NCBI GenBank assembly: GCA_031367435.1
Contig: JANLPV010000165.1
Coordinates: 1 to 11,303 of the forward strand
Source of the DNA: WLMZ01 sp031367435
GTDB taxonomy: Bacteria; Actinomycetota; Acidimicrobiia; Acidimicrobiales; Ilumatobacteraceae
DNA: 11,303 nucleotides
Direction of reading: 5' to 3'
Below are positions 6,995-11,303 of this stretch, piece after piece. A model generated the notes under the pieces. That model did not search any database. It saw only the letters and a list, made by a program, of their open reading frames with translations, and was not told where the DNA came from. Every line of letters begins with the position of its first letter. Positions within the stretch are counted from its first letter, which is position 1. The translations under genes were made by a program, and so were the position numbers.

Positions 6995-8050
6995 ATGACA
7001 GCAGACGCGGTGGAGACAGTCCCCGCTCACGGGCCAATGGGCACGCGCCGATCTGCGTTCAACGGACTGTCCCCGTCGCGCGCCTCAATCGTCTACATTT
7101 ACGGCGCAGGATTCCTCCTGTTTGCGATCTGGATCCCCGAGCTGTGGTTCTCGTGGGTCACACACAAGTCGGTTCTCAACATCTCGTTCGTCGTGCCTGC
7201 CATCGTCGCAGTCGGACTGTGCGTGCCGCTGCTCACCGGAGCATTCGACCTGTCGATCGCTGGCGTCATGAGCGCGTCAGCCATCACATCATCGTGGCTC
7301 ATCGTCGACAAAGGTTGGTCCATCTACCCTTCGATCGCCGTGGCGATCCTCGTAGCGCTCATTGCCGGGGTGCTCAACGGTGTGCTGGTGGTGAAGGTCG
7401 GTATCGACTCATTCATCGCAACGCTCGGTGTGGGCGCAGTCCTCACGGCCTACGCCGAGTGGCGTTCCGGTGGCCTGCAGATCACGGGTCTCCCGAACAA
7501 CTTCAAGGACCTCGCCCGCAAGGAGATCGCCTTCGGCATCCAAGCCAAAGTGATCTACCTCATTGTCATCGCCTTCGTGGTGTGGTACGTCATCGAACAC
7601 ACACCCATCGGCCGGTATCTGCAGGCCACGGGTGACAACCGTGAAGCTGCCCGACTCGCTGGAGTGCAGACGAACCGTTACACCTTCGCCGCACTCATGA
7701 CCAGCGCCTTCGTGGCAGGTATCGCCGGCGTCATTCAGACTGCTGGCGTGGGCGCCGGCAATGCAAACACCGGTGGTCCGTTTCTGCTCTCCGCATTTGC
7801 CGCGGCATTCCTCGGCTCCACCCAGTTCAAGGGTCGGTTCAACGTCTTGGGCACCGTCGCCGCGGTGTGGGTGCTCCTGTCGTTGGTGAAGGGTGTGGAG
7901 TTGGCGCTGCAGAGCTACCGCTGGCTCAACCAACTCTTCTTCGGCCTCGCGCTGATCATCGCCGTCGGTATGTCCAGGTTGCTCGAGCGTCGTACCATTC
8001 GCCTTGCCGCCCGTCGTCGCCAACACGATGCTGCGGAAGCGTCGCGATGA
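6995..8050 (+). CDS. Sugar ABC transporter permease (RbsC type, BPD_transp_2 family)
   Basis: The 351-residue protein is a polytopic membrane permease and would form a homodimeric channel for the importer. Hydrophobic segments are visible from about residue 30 to 345, roughly eight to ten helices. GAFDLSIAGVMSASA (83-97) corresponds to the family's GGIDLSVG motif, and EAARLAGVQTNRY (217-229) to the EAARLSGI cytoplasmic loop that contacts the ATPase. The last 25 residues are Arg/Ala-rich and cytoplasmic. GATAGGG at 6981-6987, seven bases before the ATG, supports the start; Met15 is an unlikely alternative. It lies 31 bases after the ATPase gene. Only one permease gene is present, as expected for ribose-type systems. 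Confidence 0.92.
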   Translation: MTADAVETVPAHGPMGTRRSAFNGLSPSRASIVYIYGAGFLLFAIWIPELWFSWVTHKSVLNISFVVPAIVAVGLCVPLLTGAFDLSIAGVMSASAITSSWLIVDKGWSIYPSIAVAILVALIAGVLNGVLVVKVGIDSFIATLGVGAVLTAYAEWRSGGLQITGLPNNFKDLARKEIAFGIQAKVIYLIVIAFVVWYVIEHTPIGRYLQATGDNREAARLAGVQTNRYTFAALMTSAFVAGIAGVIQTAGVGAGNANTGGPFLLSAFAAAFLGSTQFKGRFNVLGTVAAVWVLLSLVKGVELALQSYRWLNQLFFGLALIIAVGMSRLLERRTIRLAARRRQHDAAEASR

Positions 8051-8133
8051 GCCGCGACTTTCTAGCCGGGCCGGAACATCTGTACATTGCCACTATTCGT
8101 GTGGGGAAGAAGAAGGAGCTGAAATGTCGTTGA
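8047..8133 (+). other. Possible 28-codon coupling ORF between permease and molybdenum hydroxylase
   Basis: An ATG overlapping the permease stop as ATGA opens a frame (MSRDFLAGPEHLYIATIRVG...) that ends at TGA 8131-8133, ten bases into the next gene. It could carry ribosomes across the 73-base gap. It has no recognisable domain, and a chance ORF is equally possible. Confidence 0.2.
8113..8118 (+). promoter_or_regulatory. Ribosome binding site deciding the start of the large molybdenum subunit
   Basis: AAGGAG ends five bases before the ATG at 8124. The frame is open for 40 more codons upstream, but those overlap the permease and do not resemble the family. The site fixes the start at 8124, giving the canonical N-terminus MSLIGARVLRKEDP. 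Confidence 0.75.
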
Positions 8134-10430
8134 TTGGTGCGCGTGTTCTGCGCAAGGAAGATCCCAACCTCATCACCGGACGTGGCCAGTTCGTCGATGA
8201 CATCACGCCTGCCGGTACGGTTGTCATGGCATTCGTCATGTCCACCGAGCCGCATAGTCGAATTGTGAACATACACCGCGCAGACGCGCTGGCGCTCCCC
8301 GGCGTGCTCGCAGTGTGGACTGCAGCCGACATCGCCGAGCTTTCCACGCTGGGCCTGCCCGGTCTCGGTCGTCCGTTGCTCGCCACCGATGTGGTGCGTT
8401 TCGTCGGCGAACCCGTTGCGGTCGTGGTGGCGGAGACGAAGTACATCGCAGCCGACGCAGCCCAACTCGTGATCGTCGATTACGAGTCGATGCCTGCTGC
8501 TGCCACCATCACCACGGCGCTCGCCGATGGTGCGCCTGTGCTGCACTCGGTCCTCGGCGGCAACACCGTCTTCGATCAGCCGTTCGTTGACGATCTCGCT
8601 GCAGATTTCGCCGCTGCACCGCACACGGCGTCGCTGCACCTCGTGAACAACCGCTGCGCCGCGGTGCCGATCGAGCCGAATGCGTGCCTTGCTGACTGGG
8701 GTCCCTCCGGGCTCACCTTGTGGGCCACGTTCCAGGCACCGCACCACCTGCGCAACACTGTCGCCGCCTACTTCGGCATCCCCCAGGACACCACACGGGT
8801 CATCACCCCCGATGTCGGCGGTGGGTTCGGGGCCAAGATCAACTTCGTGCCGGAGTACTTCCTCGCCTGTGCGTTGTCGCGCAAGCTGGCCCGACCAGTG
8901 AAGTACACCCAGACTCGCAGCGAATGCCAGGTGCTGATGTACCACGGGCGGGCCCAGGAGCAAGACGTCGACGTCGCCTACGACGACGACGCCAGGCTTC
9001 TCGCCCTGCGGGTACGCGTCACGCAGGACCAGGGCGCCTACCCCGACCCGACGGGCATGGGTCTTCCGGTGCTGACCACAGCGATGGCTGCCGGCTGCTA
9101 CAAGATTCCCAAGGTGGCAATCTCGTGGCGGAATGTCGTGACCAACACCACGCCGGTTGCCGCCTACCGTGGTGCCGGGCGCCCAGAGGCGAGCTACCTC
9201 ATCGAACGCATCGTCGACCTCGTCGCAGATCAATCGGGCATTGATCCTGTCGAGGTGCGCCGGAGAAACTTCATTCCCACAGACGAGTTCCCCTACGCAA
9301 CGCATTCGCCGTTGGCGGTGTACGACAGTGGCAACTTCGCCGGCGCAATGACCGAATTGCTCACCTTGTTCGACTACGACGCGCTGAAAGCCGAGCAGGC
9401 TCGGCGTCGAAACACGCGGGACGAAAAGCTCATCGGCATCGGCTTCTCGAGCTGGTTGGAGATCGCTGCGTTCGGCCCTCCCGGGTCCCTCGAGGGCTTC
9501 GGACATTTGGGCTCGTGGGAGTCGGTGCAGATCCGTGTGCAACCCGACGGCAGTGCCATCATCTACACGGGGGCATCCCCGCACGGCCAGGGCACAGTCA
9601 CCACCTTCGCCCAGATTGCGGCTGGCGAACTGGGTATCCCGTTCGACAAGATCAGCGTCCGTCACGGCGATACGGCCACGGTTCCGCAGGGCATCGGAAC
9701 CATGGGTTCACGAGCCACCGCGGTTGGTGGCGAAGGCGTCCGGACCGCAAGCGTGCGCGTCGTCGAGCGCGCTAAAATAATTGCCGCACACATTCTCGAG
9801 GCCGACCCCGCTGACATCGTGCTCGAGGGCGACGGTTTCGCCGTGAACGGCACCCCTAGCCACAGCGTGCCGTGGAGCGAAGTGGCCTGGAAGAGCTTCC
9901 GGCCGTTGGAGATCCCCACCGACTCGGAACCCGGGTCGCTGGACATCACCGTGTTCCAACAGGTGCCCAACTTCAGCTTCCCCTCGGGTGCGTACTGCTG
10001 CACCGTCGAGATCGACCGTGGCACTGGCGAGATCGACATCACGGGGATGTATCTCGTCGACGACTGTGGCACGGTGATCAACCCGCTGCTCGCCGAGGGC
10101 CAGGTCCACGGCGGCGTTGCACAGGGCATCGCCCAGGCGCTGTACGAAGGCATTAGCTACGACGAGAACGGGCTGCCCCAGAACAGCACGCTGATGGACT
10201 ATCTCATCCCCGCAGCCACCGAACTCCCGTCGTACACCGACGGCCGGGTCAATACGCCTACGCCGAACAACGGTCTGGGCGCCAAGGGGATCGGTGAGTC
10301 GGGTTCGGTCGGCGCACCGCCCGCTGTTGTCAATGCAGTCGTCGATGCGCTCAGCCACCTCGGTGTGCAGCACCTCGACATGCCGATTACACCGCTCGCG
10401 GTGTGGAATGTTCTCGAGGAGACCAAATGA
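8124..10430 (+). CDS. Molybdenum hydroxylase large subunit (xanthine oxidase/CO dehydrogenase family, form II CoxL-like)
   Basis: The 768-residue product binds the molybdopterin cofactor and carries the active site of a three-subunit hydroxylase. It begins with the a/b hammerhead segment GARVLRKEDPNLITGRG (5-21). DVGGGFGAK (230-238) and GASPHGQGT (483-491) are cofactor-binding motifs, and the conserved catalytic Glu is E725 in KGIGESG (721-727). The active-site loop is AYRGAGR (347-353), not the AYXCSFR of genuine form I CO dehydrogenase, so CO oxidation is not supported. Members of this branch oxidise aldehydes, N-heterocycles or similar carbons. The length fits the family (750-800). The stop overlaps the small-subunit start as ATGA. 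Next to a sugar importer and alcohol dehydrogenases, aldehyde to acid oxidation is a reasonable inference. Annotation pipelines may misname it CO dehydrogenase. Confidence 0.92.
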   Translation: MSLIGARVLRKEDPNLITGRGQFVDDITPAGTVVMAFVMSTEPHSRIVNIHRADALALPGVLAVWTAADIAELSTLGLPGLGRPLLATDVVRFVGEPVAVVVAETKYIAADAAQLVIVDYESMPAAATITTALADGAPVLHSVLGGNTVFDQPFVDDLAADFAAAPHTASLHLVNNRCAAVPIEPNACLADWGPSGLTLWATFQAPHHLRNTVAAYFGIPQDTTRVITPDVGGGFGAKINFVPEYFLACALSRKLARPVKYTQTRSECQVLMYHGRAQEQDVDVAYDDDARLLALRVRVTQDQGAYPDPTGMGLPVLTTAMAAGCYKIPKVAISWRNVVTNTTPVAAYRGAGRPEASYLIERIVDLVADQSGIDPVEVRRRNFIPTDEFPYATHSPLAVYDSGNFAGAMTELLTLFDYDALKAEQARRRNTRDEKLIGIGFSSWLEIAAFGPPGSLEGFGHLGSWESVQIRVQPDGSAIIYTGASPHGQGTVTTFAQIAAGELGIPFDKISVRHGDTATVPQGIGTMGSRATAVGGEGVRTASVRVVERAKIIAAHILEADPADIVLEGDGFAVNGTPSHSVPWSEVAWKSFRPLEIPTDSEPGSLDITVFQQVPNFSFPSGAYCCTVEIDRGTGEIDITGMYLVDDCGTVINPLLAEGQVHGGVAQGIAQALYEGISYDENGLPQNSTLMDYLIPAATELPSYTDGRVNTPTPNNGLGAKGIGESGSVGAPPAVVNAVVDALSHLGVQHLDMPITPLAVWNVLEETK
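10416..10421 (+). promoter_or_regulatory. Ribosome binding site for the small molybdenum-hydroxylase subunit
   Basis: GAGGAG, inside the end of the large-subunit gene, ends five bases before ATG 10427. It selects this start over the in-frame ATG eight codons upstream and supports coupled translation. Confidence 0.7.
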
Positions 10431-10963
10431 GCACCGTGTCAGTTTCCGTCACCGTCAACGGCGAACTCCGTACCCATGAGGTAGAGCCGCGCGTTCTGCT
10501 CGTGCACTATCTGCGCGATGTCCTGCGTCTCACGGGCACGCATGTGGGTTGTGACACCTCCAACTGCGGGGCATGCACCGTCATCCTCGACGGTGCAGCA
10601 GTGAAGTCGTGCACCGTGCTGGCCGTACAGGCTCGAGGTGGAGAGATCACCACAATCGAGGGTCTTGCGGCACCAGGCGAGCCATTCAGTGCGGTGCAAC
10701 AGGGCTTCCATCAGGAGCACGGGCTGCAGTGCGGGTACTGCACGCCGGGCATGATCATGGCGTGCACGGCGTTGCTTGGCGAGAACCCCGACCCGACTGA
10801 GCACGAGATTCGTCACGCGCTCGAGGGCAACCTGTGCCGGTGCACCGGCTACCAGATGATCGTCAACTCGGTTCGTTGGGCTGCCGAGCACCCTGATGGC
10901 ATCGTGCCCGAATCGTCCGATGCCGCTTCGTCGGCACCCAGCACGCAGGGAGCGGGATCGTGA
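10427..10963 (+). CDS. Molybdenum hydroxylase iron-sulfur (small) subunit, CoxS-like
   Basis: The 178-residue protein carries two [2Fe-2S] clusters that pass electrons from the molybdenum site to FAD. The N-terminal plant-ferredoxin-type domain has C42, C47, C50 and C62 (GCDTSNCGAC). The C-terminal helical domain has C102, C105, C137 and C139 (QCGYCTPG and NLCRCTGYQ). All eight ligands are present, so the subunit should be functional. The Ser/Ala-rich tail after about residue 155 makes it slightly longer than many homologues (about 155-165 residues). The start overlaps the large-subunit stop (ATGA), and the stop overlaps the next start (GTGA), consistent with equimolar coupled synthesis. Confidence 0.95.
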   Translation: MSTVSVSVTVNGELRTHEVEPRVLLVHYLRDVLRLTGTHVGCDTSNCGACTVILDGAAVKSCTVLAVQARGGEITTIEGLAAPGEPFSAVQQGFHQEHGLQCGYCTPGMIMACTALLGENPDPTEHEIRHALEGNLCRCTGYQMIVNSVRWAAEHPDGIVPESSDAASSAPSTQGAGS

Positions 10964-11303
10964 TCCCAGTATCGTTTGACTACGTCGAGGCCACTTCGGT
11001 CGAGCACGCGCTGGCGCTGTTCGCAGAACACGACGATTCGAAGTTCCTCGCCGGCGGCCATTCGTTGGTCCCGATGATGAAGCTGCGACTCGTGTCGTCG
11101 AGCGTGTTGATCGACATCGGGCGCATCACCGAACTGTCCTACATCGAAGACCGTGGCGACCACATCGCCGTTGGTGCACTCACCCGTCATCGCGAGGTGG
11201 AGGGTTCGTCGTTGCTCGCCGAGCACCTCGGGCTGTTGGCGCACGTCGCCGGACAGGTCGGCGACCCGCAGGTGCGCAATCGCGGCACACTCGGTGGCTC
11301 GCT
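10960..11303 (+). CDS. Molybdenum hydroxylase FAD-binding (medium) subunit, CoxM-like, 3' truncated by the window
   Basis: A GTG start overlapping the small-subunit stop opens a frame that runs without a stop to the window edge, giving 114 residues. The translation MIPVSFDYVEATSVEHALAL is a typical medium-subunit N-terminus. AGGHS (31-35, followed by LVPMMKLR) and RNRGTLGGS (106-114) are the two FAD-binding motifs of this family. The subunit would take electrons from the iron-sulfur protein and pass them to an external acceptor. The remaining 160-180 residues of the usual length lie beyond the window. AGGGAG a few bases upstream can serve as the ribosome site. Confidence 0.93.
   Translation, partial: MIPVSFDYVEATSVEHALALFAEHDDSKFLAGGHSLVPMMKLRLVSSSVLIDIGRITELSYIEDRGDHIAVGALTRHREVEGSSLLAEHLGLLAHVAGQVGDPQVRNRGTLGGS

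Noticed and set aside
8051..8123. Promoter for the molybdenum hydroxylase genes around TGTACATT
   Set aside because: TACATT resembles a -10 weakly, but no -35 with acceptable spacing is visible, and the short gap fits read-through from the transporter.
7956..9665. Long antisense ORF of 569 codons opposite the permease end and the large molybdenum subunit
   Set aside because: It mirrors codon positions of a clearly recognised gene, has low-complexity His/Arg/Val-rich content with no domain, and is an expected by-product of high G+C third positions.
8124..10963. Aerobic CO dehydrogenase (form I) function for the Cox-like subunits
   Set aside because: The large subunit has AYRGAGR at residues 347-353 in place of the AYXCSFR loop required for the Cu-Mo CO site, and the gene order is not M-S-L.

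Overview
The window comes from a GC-rich bacterium (about 60-65% G+C by eye, strong G/C bias at third codon positions). Every recognisable gene lies on the + strand. A short lipobox, actinobacterial-style sugar ABC genes, an SDR resembling the mycofactocin-associated family and a luciferase-like flavin enzyme all fit a high-GC actinobacterium, possibly Acidimicrobiia-like. The exact taxon cannot be fixed from this sequence alone. I see no rRNA, tRNA, CRISPR array, insertion sequence, integrase or plasmid function, and no gene-free stretch over 300 bases; the longest gaps are about 110 bases.

Layout. (1) 1-3134: a luciferase-like flavin-dependent oxidoreductase whose 5' end may lie outside the window, then a HisD-family dehydrogenase with all expected catalytic residues but no histidine-biosynthesis neighbours, then a classical SDR that starts on a GTG overlapping the hisD-like stop codon. 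(2) 3242-4084: a second SDR with the GQG/SHA glycine motif and extra segment typical of mycofactocin-coupled SDRs, but with Ile where the catalytic Asn is expected. (3) 4098-4151: a perfect 10-bp inverted repeat interleaved with a plausible promoter. (4) 4195-8050: a complete ribose/galactose-type ABC importer (lipoprotein binding protein, double-domain ATPase, permease). (5) 8124-11303: a molybdenum hydroxylase of the xanthine oxidase/CO dehydrogenase family in the order large, small, medium (last gene cut by the window edge). Its AYRGAGR active-site loop excludes a genuine form I CO dehydrogenase.

Taken together, the locus reads as uptake and stepwise oxidation of a small polar substrate. 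A sugar-, polyol- or inositol-like compound enters through the ABC importer, alcohol groups are oxidised by the two SDRs and the HisD-like enzyme, and an aldehyde or heterocyclic carbon is hydroxylated by the molybdenum enzyme. The substrate is not identifiable from sequence. The most notable points are the mixture of redox chemistries (NAD, probable mycofactocin, flavin/F420, Mo-Fe/S-FAD) around one importer, the Asn-to-Ile change in the second SDR, and the apparent operator/promoter in front of the transporter.
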